Assembly (NCBI GenBank): GCA_019744815.1
Contig: JAIEUA010000001.1
Location: 124,001 to 188,000, forward strand
DNA: 64,000 nucleotides
Direction of reading: 5' to 3'
Source of the DNA: Phycisphaerales bacterium
GTDB lineage: Bacteria > Planctomycetota > Phycisphaerae > Phycisphaerales > UBA1924
The position numbers and the translations under genes were made by a program. The notes beneath the pieces are model-generated. The model was given only the letters and a program-made list of their open reading frames with translations, searched no databases and had not been told where the DNA came from. Below are positions 52,383-61,499 of this stretch, one piece after another (the first letter of the stretch is position 1; each line of letters opens with the position of its first letter).

Positions 52383-53420
52383 ATGCAATCTGGCGCTCGG
52401 TCCCTGAAGCTCCGCCTCGGCACGATCGCGGGAGGACTCGGCATCGCTGTTTTGTGCTGCAGCTTCCTGGCGTGGTGCGTGCCAAACGCATGGGGAGAGA
52501 GCGCACATCTCGGGCGATTCGCTTTCGCGGCAGCGTTCTTCGTGCGGACCTTCAGCCTCCATCTCGCCTGGGCCGCACTCGCCTGCGTCACATTCTCGTT
52601 CTTGGTCGGGAGACGCTGGCTCGCCACCGCAGCGGTGCCGTTCCCGCTCATCGTGCTCAGCCCGATCATTTGGTCGATGCTGCGGACACCGCCCGAGCCC
52701 GTTCAACACCCTCTCCGAGTGATGACCGCCAATCTGCTGGTCGGGCACGGTCAGGTCGACGAGGTCGTCCGACTGATTCGGGCACAATCACCCGACATCA
52801 TCTTCTTGCAGGAGTACACCCCCCTGAAAGCCGATCGACTCGTCGCGGCGATCGGCGACCAATACCCACACCGTATTGAAGGAATGCGCGACCACGCATT
52901 CGGTTGCGCGATCTACTCCCGGATCCCGTTCAAAGGTGAGCCAAACCTCTACCCACACGCCGCGCTCCGATCGAATCCGTCGGCACGCCACTTCGGCGAA
53001 GTCGGCATCTGGGACCCTCAGCCGCGAGCCGTCATCGAACACGCCGGCCGCGAGATCGTTCTGCAGAATCTCCACTTCGCCCCTCCGATCCGAATCTCCT
53101 ATCTGCGGGAGCAGCGGCTCATGACGAAGTGGCTATGCGAGTGGCTCGGGAACGAGCAGCGCCCGGTCATCCTTGCCGGAGACCTCAACAGCACGCTCGC
53201 GAGCGCCAACCTGGACGACCTTCGGCGGTGCGGAGTTCGCAGCGCCCGAAGCGAGGCAGGGCGGGGATCCTTGGGATCGTGGCCTTCCTCGGGTTTACCG
53301 AGCCTCCTTCCGGTTGGGATTGACCACATCCTGTACCGAGGGTTTCGCTGCGAAGAGTTCAAGGTGGGCCCGCCCATCGCTTCGGACCACCTGCCCTTGT
53401 TGGCCGTTCTTGGCGACTAG
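52383..53420 (+). CDS. Membrane-anchored EEP-family phosphatase/nuclease
   Basis: A protein of 345 residues. Three membrane segments (residues ~12-105) precede an endonuclease/exonuclease/phosphatase domain with RVMTANLLVGHG, IIFLQEYTPLK (catalytic Glu), ILAGDLNSTLAS (Asp/Asn) and IDHIL plus ASDHLPLLA (Asp/His). It cleaves a phosphodiester or phosphomonoester; the membrane location suggests a lipid or surface substrate. Start ATG at 52383. Confidence 0.9.
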   Translation: MQSGARSLKLRLGTIAGGLGIAVLCCSFLAWCVPNAWGESAHLGRFAFAAAFFVRTFSLHLAWAALACVTFSFLVGRRWLATAAVPFPLIVLSPIIWSMLRTPPEPVQHPLRVMTANLLVGHGQVDEVVRLIRAQSPDIIFLQEYTPLKADRLVAAIGDQYPHRIEGMRDHAFGCAIYSRIPFKGEPNLYPHAALRSNPSARHFGEVGIWDPQPRAVIEHAGREIVLQNLHFAPPIRISYLREQRLMTKWLCEWLGNEQRPVILAGDLNSTLASANLDDLRRCGVRSARSEAGRGSLGSWPSSGLPSLLPVGIDHILYRGFRCEEFKVGPPIASDHLPLLAVLGD

Positions 53421-53640
53421 CATTGAGGGATGGCAACCACTGCCTGAGCCAATCCCGCGGCGTGATCGACGACCTTCGTCTCTGATCCGCTTTTCTCCCG
53501 GAGCGTCTCGGCTCCGGACTGTGGCCCGTTGAATGGCGACTGAGCCGCGGGATGCACGGCTCCGAGAGCAAGATTGTTTCACTCGACGTCCCGGCACCGT
53601 GCTGGTGTCCGCGCGTCCGCTTCTCGTATTCACCATTCCA

Positions 53641-54009
53641 ATGAGCAACTCACGCACCCGCGCCAACGACGCGAGCGACTTCGTCTGCGTTCACTGCCGT
53701 TCCAATGTCCCGGCTCAAGCCTGGGGCACCAAGCACCGCAACCACTGCCCCATCTGCCTCTGGTCTCGCCATGTCGACGACGAGCCCGGCGACCGCGCCA
53801 GCCCTTGCCGCGCACCGATGGAGCCCATCGCCATCGAGGTGCGTGCATCGGCCAGCGGCGAATGGGCCATCGTCCACCGCTGCACCGCCTGCCGCGTCAT
53901 CGGCACCAACCGCATCGCCGGCGACGACGACGAGCGGGCCCTGCTGTCGCTCGCGCTGCGGCCCATCGCCAACCCCGCGTTCCCGCTCGACGGCTTCCGA
54001 CCGACGTAG
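53641..54009 (+). CDS. RNHCP-domain protein
   Basis: A protein of 122 residues. The signature RNHCPICLWSRHVDDEPGDR is exact for the RNHCP family, with further Cys pairs in FVCVHCRSN and HRCTACRVIG giving a likely zinc-binding fold. The function is not known. The ATG at 53641 begins the domain; an in-frame ATG at 53533 would add 36 residues that do not look conserved. Confidence 0.87.
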   Translation: MSNSRTRANDASDFVCVHCRSNVPAQAWGTKHRNHCPICLWSRHVDDEPGDRASPCRAPMEPIAIEVRASASGEWAIVHRCTACRVIGTNRIAGDDDERALLSLALRPIANPAFPLDGFRPT

Positions 54010-54025
54010 CGACAAAGCGAAAGCC

Positions 54026-54168
54026 AGTTCACCACAGAGGCACAGAGACTCTGAGAGATTCAATGGGGTTGAGGCACGCGATCTCGCATGCCTTGACCCA
54101 ATCTGTCTCTCTCTGTGTCTCTGTGCCTCTGTGCCTCTGTGCCTCTGTGCCTCTGTGGTGAATGTCTT
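54026..54168. repeat. CACAGAG-type arm-core-arm element, copy 2
   Basis: The left arm (agttcaccacagaggcacag agactctgagag) and right arm (ctgtgcctctgtgcctctgt, four units, then ggtgaatgtctt) enclose a 40-base core. It lies between the stops of two convergent genes (54009 and 54197), as copy 1 does. The right arm has extra units, so unit number varies. Confidence 0.87.
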
Positions 54169-54196
54169 CGCAGCAGAGGTACTGGCCGCGCGGGCC

Positions 54197-55843
54197 TTAC
54201 TTCAACACGCCCTTCGCCCGGAGATACTCCAGCATCTCCTTCGGGAACGCGCGGACTTCGGGTGCGCCGAAGACCGTGCCGTGGTCGTACCCGGGCAGGA
54301 GCACGATCGATCCGAAACCGCCGCCGGTCGGCGTCCACTTCAGCGGCGCGGTCGCGTCGGCCGCGATCTCCTGGCCGTCGAGCTTCGCGACATCGTGCAC
54401 AAACAGGCGCACGGCCTCGTTGAGATAGAAACTGTCCGCGTCGCCGCAGATCAGCCGCACGCGCTCCTTGAGGATCGGCAGGTACTTCTGGGGCTGCTTC
54501 CGCACGATCTCGCCGATGTCGTACGCCCGGTACTTCTCCGCGACCGCGCGATCGATCACGCCCGTGACCGGATCAAACAACGCCGCGGGCCGCCCGCGCT
54601 CGTTCCGCGGCCCCGCCACCGCGCACCACGAGTCGTACTGCTGCCCCGACGAGTTGTCGGCGCCCAGCATGTCCTCCTGGCGGCACTCGCGCCGGACCGT
54701 CATGATCTCCTTCGATTGACCGCTGTCGCGGCTCGTCCGCCGGAAGCTCGGCCACTCGTTGAGCGTTCCGTCCTTGCCCCTCGACTGGTAGAAGTTCTCA
54801 TCCTCGTAGATGTTCACCAATTGGAACTTGCGGAAGTCCACCGGATCGGGCGAGGTGCTCCACGCCGCCCCGAAGGTTTGGGGATACTGCAGCGCCAGCC
54901 AGAGCGTCGACCACCCGCCCGAGGAGTGCCCACGCAGCAGCCGCGCCTCGGGCTTGGCGATCAGGGGGAACTTGGACTCGAGCGCCGGAATGAGTTCTTC
55001 CACCAGCGCCCGCCCGCACGGGCCGTTGTTCTCCGAATCCGCGAAGAGCGTGTGCCCGTTGGGGCTCTCGGGATCGAGCACGATCGTGAACGAGTTCTCG
55101 GCGAGCTCCTTCTCCGCCGGGTCCTTGCTGCGGTCGCGCCCGGCCTTCAGCCGCTCGACGTACGTGTCGTCCCCGCCGAAGCCGGGGACAAAGTAGATCG
55201 TCGGATACTTGCGGCTCGGGTCGTAGTTCTTTGGGAACAGAACGCCCGCACGCATCATGATCGGGCGCCCGCGATACGCCGTGAGCGACGTCGACAAGGT
55301 CGAGTACCACTCGATCTCCGCGGCCTCCGCACGCACCTGCGCCGTTGTCACGGTGTCCAGCACGATCTCGACCCGCGGCTCAGCCCCCGGCTGCTTCACC
55401 TCAAAGCTCACCGGCGTGCTGGAATAGAGATTCCCCGCCTCCCGCCGCCAACTGCTGTTGTTCCGCCTCGTGATCAAGAGCGCCTGGGCCCGGTACGTCC
55501 CCGGCGCCAGCTCGCTGGGCTTCGCCACCAGCCACTCCGCCGAGTCGTTCACCTCCGCGGCCTCGCCGCGCTTCAGCCCCCGCACATCGGTCGCGAAGAT
55601 CGGCTCGGCCGAATCCCACAGGGGCCCGTCCAGAGGCAGGGTCTTGGGGTTCAGCGGGCCGCCGCTGCCGTCTTCCTTCTTCAGCGAGGCGTCGGCGATC
55701 ACAAACACCACCAGCCGCCCCGACGCCGCTTCCGGCCCCACCCCGTCCGCGGCACGGACTTTGAACGTCGCGGCGGCCGCGGGCCACGCGACCGTCGCGC
55801 ACACAAGCGAGATCATCCAGCGGCCGACAGACACCTGCATCAT
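54197..55843 (-). CDS. Exported esterase family protein (alpha/beta hydrolase)
   Basis: A protein of 548 residues with a signal peptide (WMISLVCATVAWPAAAATFK), a ~170-residue beta-rich N-terminal part, and an esterase D/enterochelin-esterase-type domain. The nucleophile lies in GHSSGGW (Ser307), after YPTIYFVPGFGGDDTYVERL. The His is likely in LPGYDHGTVF near the end. It probably hydrolyses esters of extracellular polymers or siderophores. GGAG seven bases before the ATG at 55843. Confidence 0.86.
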   Translation of the reverse strand: MMQVSVGRWMISLVCATVAWPAAAATFKVRAADGVGPEAASGRLVVFVIADASLKKEDGSGGPLNPKTLPLDGPLWDSAEPIFATDVRGLKRGEAAEVNDSAEWLVAKPSELAPGTYRAQALLITRRNNSSWRREAGNLYSSTPVSFEVKQPGAEPRVEIVLDTVTTAQVRAEAAEIEWYSTLSTSLTAYRGRPIMMRAGVLFPKNYDPSRKYPTIYFVPGFGGDDTYVERLKAGRDRSKDPAEKELAENSFTIVLDPESPNGHTLFADSENNGPCGRALVEELIPALESKFPLIAKPEARLLRGHSSGGWSTLWLALQYPQTFGAAWSTSPDPVDFRKFQLVNIYEDENFYQSRGKDGTLNEWPSFRRTSRDSGQSKEIMTVRRECRQEDMLGADNSSGQQYDSWCAVAGPRNERGRPAALFDPVTGVIDRAVAEKYRAYDIGEIVRKQPQKYLPILKERVRLICGDADSFYLNEAVRLFVHDVAKLDGQEIAADATAPLKWTPTGGGFGSIVLLPGYDHGTVFGAPEVRAFPKEMLEYLRAKGVLK

Positions 55844-56040
55844 GAGGCAACTCCATTCTCGAACAACCCCGCACGCCACCGCCCCCGGTCAAACCACCGG
55901 GCAGCGGACCATGCTATCGCATTCACGCGACGGCGACGCTTCGCCGACACGGTGAAACTCTGGTAGCATCTCGCCGAAAGATTGCACGCCGTGAGGAGCC
56001 GCGCTGTTGCGCAGGCTGCTCCGCGCCAGGAGGTGTCTCG

Positions 56041-57216
56041 ATGAACATGTCTGGGAGTTGGGATCGTTCCCACCAATCGTCCGTTCTTGCCCCCGCCCGC
56101 TGGGGACGTTTCGCCCTGGTCGGGATCGCCGCCGCGTCCATCGCGTCGGCCTCGATGGGCCAGGCCAAGCCCGAGACCGTGACCGAAGACGGCATCATCG
56201 CTGGCACGATGAACATCGACTTCGCCACCCGCACCAGCCGCGACAGCAGCGGCGACCTCAAGCAGGGCTCACCCGCCAAGGGCGTGAAGGACAAGTACAC
56301 CTTCAGCATCGCCGTGGCCAAGACCACCGAGTTCTCCGGTGAGATCACCCGCCAGCCCAACCTCTTCACAAGCACGCTCGGGCGCAAGGCTCAGGACGCC
56401 GAGCTCTTCTACCGCGTCGATCTCGCGGTCCTGAACCCCAAGGACCTCAAGCAGAAGCGCACCGTCGGCCGCATGGTCGGCACCGTGCCGGTGGATCCCA
56501 CGTCGGGCGCGTACGACCTGGTCGGCGGCTCCAAGAAGGAGAGCGCCCTCCGCATCAACGTCGACGCCGTCGGCAAGGCCTCCGCCTTCGTCGACGCCTT
56601 CGCCGGTCGTCTCATCGGCAAGGCCGAGAAGAAGGAGAGCCTCGCCTCCTTCACCTACAAGCGCCTCGTTGGCGACCGCACCGTCGAGGTCGTCGTCAAG
56701 AAGAGCGACCCGATGGGCTTCGAGAACATCGTTCTCGCCAAAGGCCCCGCCGAGGTCTACCCCCGCACCGTCGTCAACGGCCGCCTCGACTACGACTACG
56801 AGACCGGCAACTACTTCGCCGACCGTATCCGCTTCAAGTACTCCCTCGACGGCCAGGACTTCGAGGACGTGATCACCGGCACCATCAAGTGGGTCGAGGA
56901 TCCCGACCGCGCCACCAACGGCAAGGGCTACTACGACTTCAACCTCCGCTTCAATGAGGACAAGAACAAGACCGCATCCACCGAGGCCGCGGCCTTCGAG
57001 AAGATGTCCGCCGAGGACGCCTTCTTCGCCGTCGACAACTCCGTCCCCTGCCTGACCGGCCGCATCACCTACATCGACACCATCCCCGCCGGCAGCGAGC
57101 TGCCGACCTCGAGCAAGGTCACCTACTCCCTCAACGCCAACAAGCTGACCAAGCAGCAGGTCATGAACTTCTTCAAGCTCTGGCTCATCGCCGTCGGCCC
57201 GACCAACGACGAGTAA
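56041..57216 (+). CDS. Abundant-looking exported protein of unknown family
   Basis: A protein of 391 residues with an N-terminal membrane or signal segment ([17 protein letters not shown]). The rest is polar with many Lys/Asp and no recognised domain. Its ribosome site AGGAGGT is the best in the window, and codon choice is strongly biased to C-ending codons (almost every Lys AAG, Phe TTC, Asn AAC). That suggests high expression. A hairpin follows, then a Tat-exported amine oxidase with the same codon bias. Confidence 0.8.
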   Translation: MNMSGSWDRSHQSSVLAPARWGRFALVGIAAASIASASMGQAKPETVTEDGIIAGTMNIDFATRTSRDSSGDLKQGSPAKGVKDKYTFSIAVAKTTEFSGEITRQPNLFTSTLGRKAQDAELFYRVDLAVLNPKDLKQKRTVGRMVGTVPVDPTSGAYDLVGGSKKESALRINVDAVGKASAFVDAFAGRLIGKAEKKESLASFTYKRLVGDRTVEVVVKKSDPMGFENIVLAKGPAEVYPRTVVNGRLDYDYETGNYFADRIRFKYSLDGQDFEDVITGTIKWVEDPDRATNGKGYYDFNLRFNEDKNKTASTEAAAFEKMSAEDAFFAVDNSVPCLTGRITYIDTIPAGSELPTSSKVTYSLNANKLTKQQVMNFFKLWLIAVGPTNDE

Positions 57217-57228
57217 TCCATTCACACA

Positions 57229-57260
57229 CCGCGGCACCCGGGAGACCGGTTGCCGCGATT
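57229..57260 (+). terminator. Hairpin after the exported protein gene
   Basis: The stem gcggca...tgccgc with a 14-base loop is followed by gattt. It may end part of the transcription before the amine oxidase gene. Confidence 0.4.
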
Positions 57261-57331
57261 TCAGAGATCACCCCTTTGGTGGGATGGGGATCGATCCGCC
57301 GCACGCACAATCCCGCCGCGGAACCAGACCG

Positions 57332-58816
57332 ATGTCACAGCCGATCTTCACCCGCCTCCAGCGCCGCTTCGCCCCCACCACCGCGATCTCACGCCGCGAC
57401 GCCCTCAAGGCCACGCTCGCGGGCTCGGCGGGCTTGCTCCTCTCCGGCTCGGCCCTGGGGCGCATCATCGGCGCCGCCGGAGTCGGTGCTGGCAAGCGCG
57501 TGGTTGTCATCGGCGCAGGCTTCTCCGGCCTCGCCGCCGCCTTTGAACTCGCCAGCGTCGGCTACGACGTCACCATCGTCGAGGCCCGCGACCGCGTCGG
57601 CGGCCGGGTGCTCTCCTTCAACGACTTCGTGCCCGGACGCGTCGTCGAGGGCGGCGCCGAACTCATCGGCTCCAACCACCCCGCTTGGGTCTCCTACGCC
57701 GAGAAGTTCGGGCTCGAGTTCAGCGATGTCGGCGAAGACAAAGACGTCGCCGACCCCGTCGTGATCGACGGCAAGGCGCTCGAGCCCGAGGCCGCGGCCA
57801 AGCTCTGGGAGACGATGAAGGAGTCCCTCAACGGCCTCAACGCTCTGGCCAAGGACATCGACGCCGACGCACCCTGGAAATCTCCCAAGGCCAAGGAGCT
57901 CGACGCCCGCTCCATCCAGAGCTGGATCGACTCCATCGACGCCGACCCGCTGACCAAACGCGCCTGCTGGATCAACCAGGCCTCCGACAACGGCGTCGAT
58001 CCCTCCAAGGCCAGCCTCCTCGGCCAGCTCGCCGCCATCAAGGGCGGCGGCGTCGAGAAGTTCTGGGAAGAGACCGAGGTCTATCGCTGCAAGGGCGGCA
58101 ACCAGCAGCTCGCCATCAAGCTCGCCGAGAAGATCGGCCGCGACAAGATCATCCTCGGCCTGCCCGTCACCGACATCGACGCCCGCGGCAGCGTCTGCAA
58201 GGTCACCTGCCGCGACGGCCGCGTGATCGAGTGCGATGACGTCGTCGTCTCCACGCCCCCCACCGTCTGGGGCAAGATCGCCTTCACGCCCGGCCTGCCC
58301 AAGGAACTCACCCCCCAGATGGGCGTCAACACCAAGTACCTCGCCCACACCAAGTCCCGCTTCTGGCGCGACAAGAAGCTCTCGCAGTACGCCCTCAGCG
58401 ATCTCCCCGTCCAGCAAACCTGGGACGGCACCGACGGCCAGGAAGGCGACGGCCCCGGCTGCATGATCGGCTTCAGCGGCGCGGCCGGCGCCGAGCAGGC
58501 CCTCTCCTGGAGCAAGTCCGAACGCGACGCCAAGTTCGCCGAGATCTTCGAGAAGTTCTACCCCGGCTTCCGCGAGAACTTCGTCGCCGCCCGCTTCATG
58601 GACTGGCCCAAGGACCCGTGGACCATGGCGAGCTACTCCTTCCCAGCGCCCGGCCAGGTCACCACCGTCGGCCCTGCGCTCGCCGCCGGCATCGGCCGCG
58701 TCCACTTCGCGGGCGAGCACTGCTGCTACAAGTTCGTCGGCTACATGGAAGGCGGGTTGCAATCCGGCATCGCCGCGGCCAAGAAGATCGCCGCCCGCGA
58801 CGGGGTCAAGCTCTAG
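57332..58816 (+). CDS. Tat-exported flavin monoamine oxidase family protein
   Basis: A protein of 494 residues. The twin-arginine signal is [23 protein letters not shown] binding is shown by [20 protein letters not shown] and [10 protein letters not shown], with the late motif [20 protein letters not shown]. Members oxidise amines, polyamines or amino acids in the periplasm, giving an aldehyde or imine and peroxide. Start ATG at 57332. It shares strong codon bias with the upstream exported protein, so the two may act together. Confidence 0.9.
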   Translation: MSQPIFTRLQRRFAPTTAISRRDALKATLAGSAGLLLSGSALGRIIGAAGVGAGKRVVVIGAGFSGLAAAFELASVGYDVTIVEARDRVGGRVLSFNDFVPGRVVEGGAELIGSNHPAWVSYAEKFGLEFSDVGEDKDVADPVVIDGKALEPEAAAKLWETMKESLNGLNALAKDIDADAPWKSPKAKELDARSIQSWIDSIDADPLTKRACWINQASDNGVDPSKASLLGQLAAIKGGGVEKFWEETEVYRCKGGNQQLAIKLAEKIGRDKIILGLPVTDIDARGSVCKVTCRDGRVIECDDVVVSTPPTVWGKIAFTPGLPKELTPQMGVNTKYLAHTKSRFWRDKKLSQYALSDLPVQQTWDGTDGQEGDGPGCMIGFSGAAGAEQALSWSKSERDAKFAEIFEKFYPGFRENFVAARFMDWPKDPWTMASYSFPAPGQVTTVGPALAAGIGRVHFAGEHCCYKFVGYMEGGLQSGIAAAKKIAARDGVKL

Positions 58817-58905
58817 CCGCCAAACGCCCTGCTTCTGTGGCCCAAAGACGCGTCTTCACGCCGCGACCTGAACCCGCGACCTGAACCCACGACCGGACAC
58901 CGACC

Positions 58906-60108
58906 TCACACGCCGGCAGGTCGCACGCCCGCCATGCTCTCCGCCACCGGCGTGCCGCACTCCGGGCACAGGTCGCCCTTGAGGTCGAGCAGGTTGTACT
59001 CGCACTTCACACACCGCGGCTCGGCCAGCTCGATCACGAAGATCAGCCCGCACCCGCCGCAGCGTGAGCGTCCCCCGCCAACCCCCACCGCCGCGTCGGT
59101 CTTGGTCGCGCACCGCGGGCAGGTCACCTTCACCGCGCGGATCTCCTTCACCGCCGCGCTCGTCGTCACCAGCGCCCGCCGGTTCGCCGCCAGGAAGATG
59201 GTGATCGCGAGCAAGCCGCACGCGGAAACGATGCTCCCCGCCGCGATCAGGCGGATCATCAGTTCGTTCTCATCGACGCGGCCACGGAATCCCTCGGTGA
59301 TGAAGTTGAGGTACGAGAGCAGCGCCGCCGTGAGCAGCACCGTTCCGATCGTCCCCAGCGCGACATAGCGCTGCAGGCCCTCAAGCGTCAACGTGTTGAG
59401 GATGTTGGCCAACCCGATCGCCAGGGCCACGATCAGCGCCTGCGCGAACCACACCGGCGGATCCTTGAGCTCGTTCCAAATCCCGTACAGCCCCATCGCG
59501 AGCGCCGCCGCCGCCGCGAGCACGCCGATCCATCGCCACGGCGTGGTCCGCGTCGTCACCGCGTACAGCGACATCCCCGCCAGCACCATCGACCAGAAGA
59601 TCAGCCACGAGGTGCCCCACAGCTTGGCCTGCAAGTCCCACGTGCCAAAGCCCATCCGATCCGCCCAGATCGCCGGCACCCCGATCACAAAGCACGCGAG
59701 CGCCGCAACCACCGCCAGGCGCCCCGACACCCGCGTCGCCTCGCCGCGGCTCAGGCCCAGCGCCACCAAGAACACCACCGCGCACGCCGCGTAGTGCATC
59801 GCGGTGAAGAAAACCTCCAACTCCACCCGCCATCCGAAGACCAGCCCGATCCAGATGGAAGCGAGCACCAGCACAAAGCACGGCACGATCGCCGCCAGCA
59901 TGGCAAGGCCCATGGGCCGCGTCTCTTCCCGATCGAGCTTCTTCGACGCGGGCAATGCCAGCGCGATCGCGAACGCGCTCGTGATCAGAGTGCCCGCGAT
60001 GCGAGCCAGAAACTCCTTCGCGGGCAGAAAGATCGTCGCTACACCAGCCAGCGCCGCCAATCCGACCAGCGCCAACATCGCCCGTAGCAGCATCCTTTGA
60101 AGTGACAT
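58906..60108 (-). CDS. Membrane protein with two C-terminal zinc ribbons
   Basis: A protein of 400 residues with about ten membrane segments and two Cys-rich ribbons at the end: CPRCATKTDA ... CGGCGLIF and CVKCEYNLLDLKGDLCPECG. The second has the CxxCxYxL...CPECG pattern also found at 49141 and 49968. The function is unknown. Start ATG at 60108. It is convergent with the amine oxidase gene; tandem gcgacctgaaccc units lie in the gap. Confidence 0.8.
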   Translation of the reverse strand: MSLQRMLLRAMLALVGLAALAGVATIFLPAKEFLARIAGTLITSAFAIALALPASKKLDREETRPMGLAMLAAIVPCFVLVLASIWIGLVFGWRVELEVFFTAMHYAACAVVFLVALGLSRGEATRVSGRLAVVAALACFVIGVPAIWADRMGFGTWDLQAKLWGTSWLIFWSMVLAGMSLYAVTTRTTPWRWIGVLAAAAALAMGLYGIWNELKDPPVWFAQALIVALAIGLANILNTLTLEGLQRYVALGTIGTVLLTAALLSYLNFITEGFRGRVDENELMIRLIAAGSIVSACGLLAITIFLAANRRALVTTSAAVKEIRAVKVTCPRCATKTDAAVGVGGGRSRCGGCGLIFVIELAEPRCVKCEYNLLDLKGDLCPECGTPVAESMAGVRPAGV

Positions 60109-60151
60109 CGCTCCAGTCTACCTGCAATCACCCGACGCGACCTTGCGCCCC

Positions 60152-60180
60152 AGCGAGCCGGGGCGTCCCCGCCCGGCGCG
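60152..60180. repeat. Half copy of the GCGAGCCGGGGCG family
   Basis: The string agcgagccggggcgtccccg followed by cccggcgcg matches the left arm of the copies at 12131 and 62469. The next bases (gtggacgtcgttcaa) resemble the core of the 62469 copy (gtggcgtccatcattcaa). Confidence 0.75.
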
Positions 60181-60201
60181 GTGGACGTCGTTCAAACCTT
60201 G

Positions 60202-60413
60202 CACCACAGAGGACGCAGAGAACGCGGAGGCAGGCATTTCACCACGGAGAGCACGGAGAACACGGAGAGAGGAAAGAAATTGAGATGCGACTGAATCGAT
60301 TCGAATGGTGGCTTGCTTGGTCGCGGCATCCGCTCCGTGCGCCCCATGCTCTCCATAGTCAATCGCCTTCTGCCTTCCTCCGCGTCCTCTGCGTTCTCCG
60401 CGGTGAAAAGCCT
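60202..60413. repeat. CACAGAG/CGCGGAG-type arm-core-arm element, copy 3
   Basis: The left arm has accacagaggacgcagagaa and accacggagagcacggagaa units (60202-60270); the right arm is ttcctccgcgtcctctgcgt tctccgcggtgaaaagcctt (60374-60413). The core is about 100 bases. It fills the space between the zinc-ribbon membrane gene (start 60108) and the alpha/beta hydrolase stop (60436); no gene lies in 60109-60435. Confidence 0.83.
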
Positions 60414-60435
60414 TGATCCCTCGCCAAACGAAGCG

Positions 60436-61476
60436 TCACTTCGCGTCCGCCGGCTTCGGCGCCAACACCCGCGTCGCGAACTCCACCATCGGCCGCGTCA
60501 AAGGCGCATCCGGTCCTTCCAGGTACCCCATCACGTGCCCGCCCTTGGCTTCCAGGACCAGCGTCGCGGGCGCGCCCTTGCTCACCGCCGCGTCGAAGAT
60601 CTGCTTCGCGTATCGGGGCTTGACGTTTTCATCGTCTTCCGCGTGCACCACCAGCAACGGCGTCTTCCCCAATCGCTTGGCCCAATCCAGCGGCTCCGGC
60701 CCGGTCACGCCGCCGAGCAGAAGCCCGAACAGCGGCAGCATGTCGTTGCTCACCTCGCGCCAGTTCGCGAACGCGCCCGCCGAGATCACGCCCGCGACGG
60801 GCTTGCCGCTCTCGGATGCCAACGCTCCGGCCGCCATGGCGTACACACCGCCCATGCTGTGGCCGTAGATGACGATGCGATCGGGATCGACGTCGGGTCT
60901 GGATCGCAGGTACTGCAGCGCGGCGTACGCGTCGGCCGCGAGTCCTTCGTTGGTGAGCTTCTTCTTCTCCGAGTTCCCGAAGCCGCGGTAGTCGAACGAG
61001 AAGACGCGGAAGCCGGCCTCGCTGAAGAAGCTCGCCATCGGTGACTGGTTGTTGTCGATCACGCCGTGGCAGAACAGGATCACCGTGCGGCCGTACTCCT
61101 CAGGCAGCGTGCGACGGGCTTCGTTGATTCTCTGCATCGCAGCACCGATGGCCGCAACCTCTTCTGGGCTCAGCTTCGACACCACCCGCTTCTTGGGCGG
61201 GATCGATGCGTCCTCCTTTGGCGGCTCGGCCGGAACTTCCGGAGTCGCCGGGGTCATCGCCGCCCGCACCGCGGCGGGCAATCGCATCCGCCCTTCCAAC
61301 TTCGCTCCGTCCCCGCTCTCAAACGTCACGACTTCCACCCCCGGCCCATCCTCCGCCGTCGGCGGCTTGCCCACCGGTAGCGCCGACATCGTGATGCACC
61401 CCGGCAGCGCCAAGGTCATCACCGCCGCACCCGCCAACAAACCCGCCGACAACGCCGCGTGTGTGAATCCCCTCAT
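60436..61476 (-). CDS. Alpha/beta hydrolase lipoprotein
   Basis: A protein of 346 residues with a lipoprotein signal (VMTLALPGC lipobox). A Pro/Glu-rich linker precedes an alpha/beta hydrolase domain with ILFCHGVIDNNQSP, FSFDYRGFGNSEKKKL, the nucleophile Ser in IYGHSMGGVYAMAA, and LLVVHAEDDENVKPRYAKQ and GGHVMGYLEGP for the Asp and His. It resembles the YqjL/Bem46-like serine hydrolases. The ATG at 61476 is chosen; a GTG at 61503 would overlap the upstream stop (GTGA). Confidence 0.87.
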   Translation of the reverse strand: MRGFTHAALSAGLLAGAAVMTLALPGCITMSALPVGKPPTAEDGPGVEVVTFESGDGAKLEGRMRLPAAVRAAMTPATPEVPAEPPKEDASIPPKKRVVSKLSPEEVAAIGAAMQRINEARRTLPEEYGRTVILFCHGVIDNNQSPMASFFSEAGFRVFSFDYRGFGNSEKKKLTNEGLAADAYAALQYLRSRPDVDPDRIVIYGHSMGGVYAMAAGALASESGKPVAGVISAGAFANWREVSNDMLPLFGLLLGGVTGPEPLDWAKRLGKTPLLVVHAEDDENVKPRYAKQIFDAAVSKGAPATLVLEAKGGHVMGYLEGPDAPLTRPMVEFATRVLAPKPADAK

Positions 61477-61499
61477 GCCCGAGCGTATCGCACTCCGGT

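Noticed and set aside
53533..53640. Upstream ATG for the RNHCP protein
   Set aside because: The extra 36 residues do not resemble the family and no ribosome site precedes the ATG.
54101..54168. Tandem ctgtgcct units as a possible CRISPR array
   Set aside because: Units are 8 bases and contiguous with no spacers; they form one arm of an inverted repeat.
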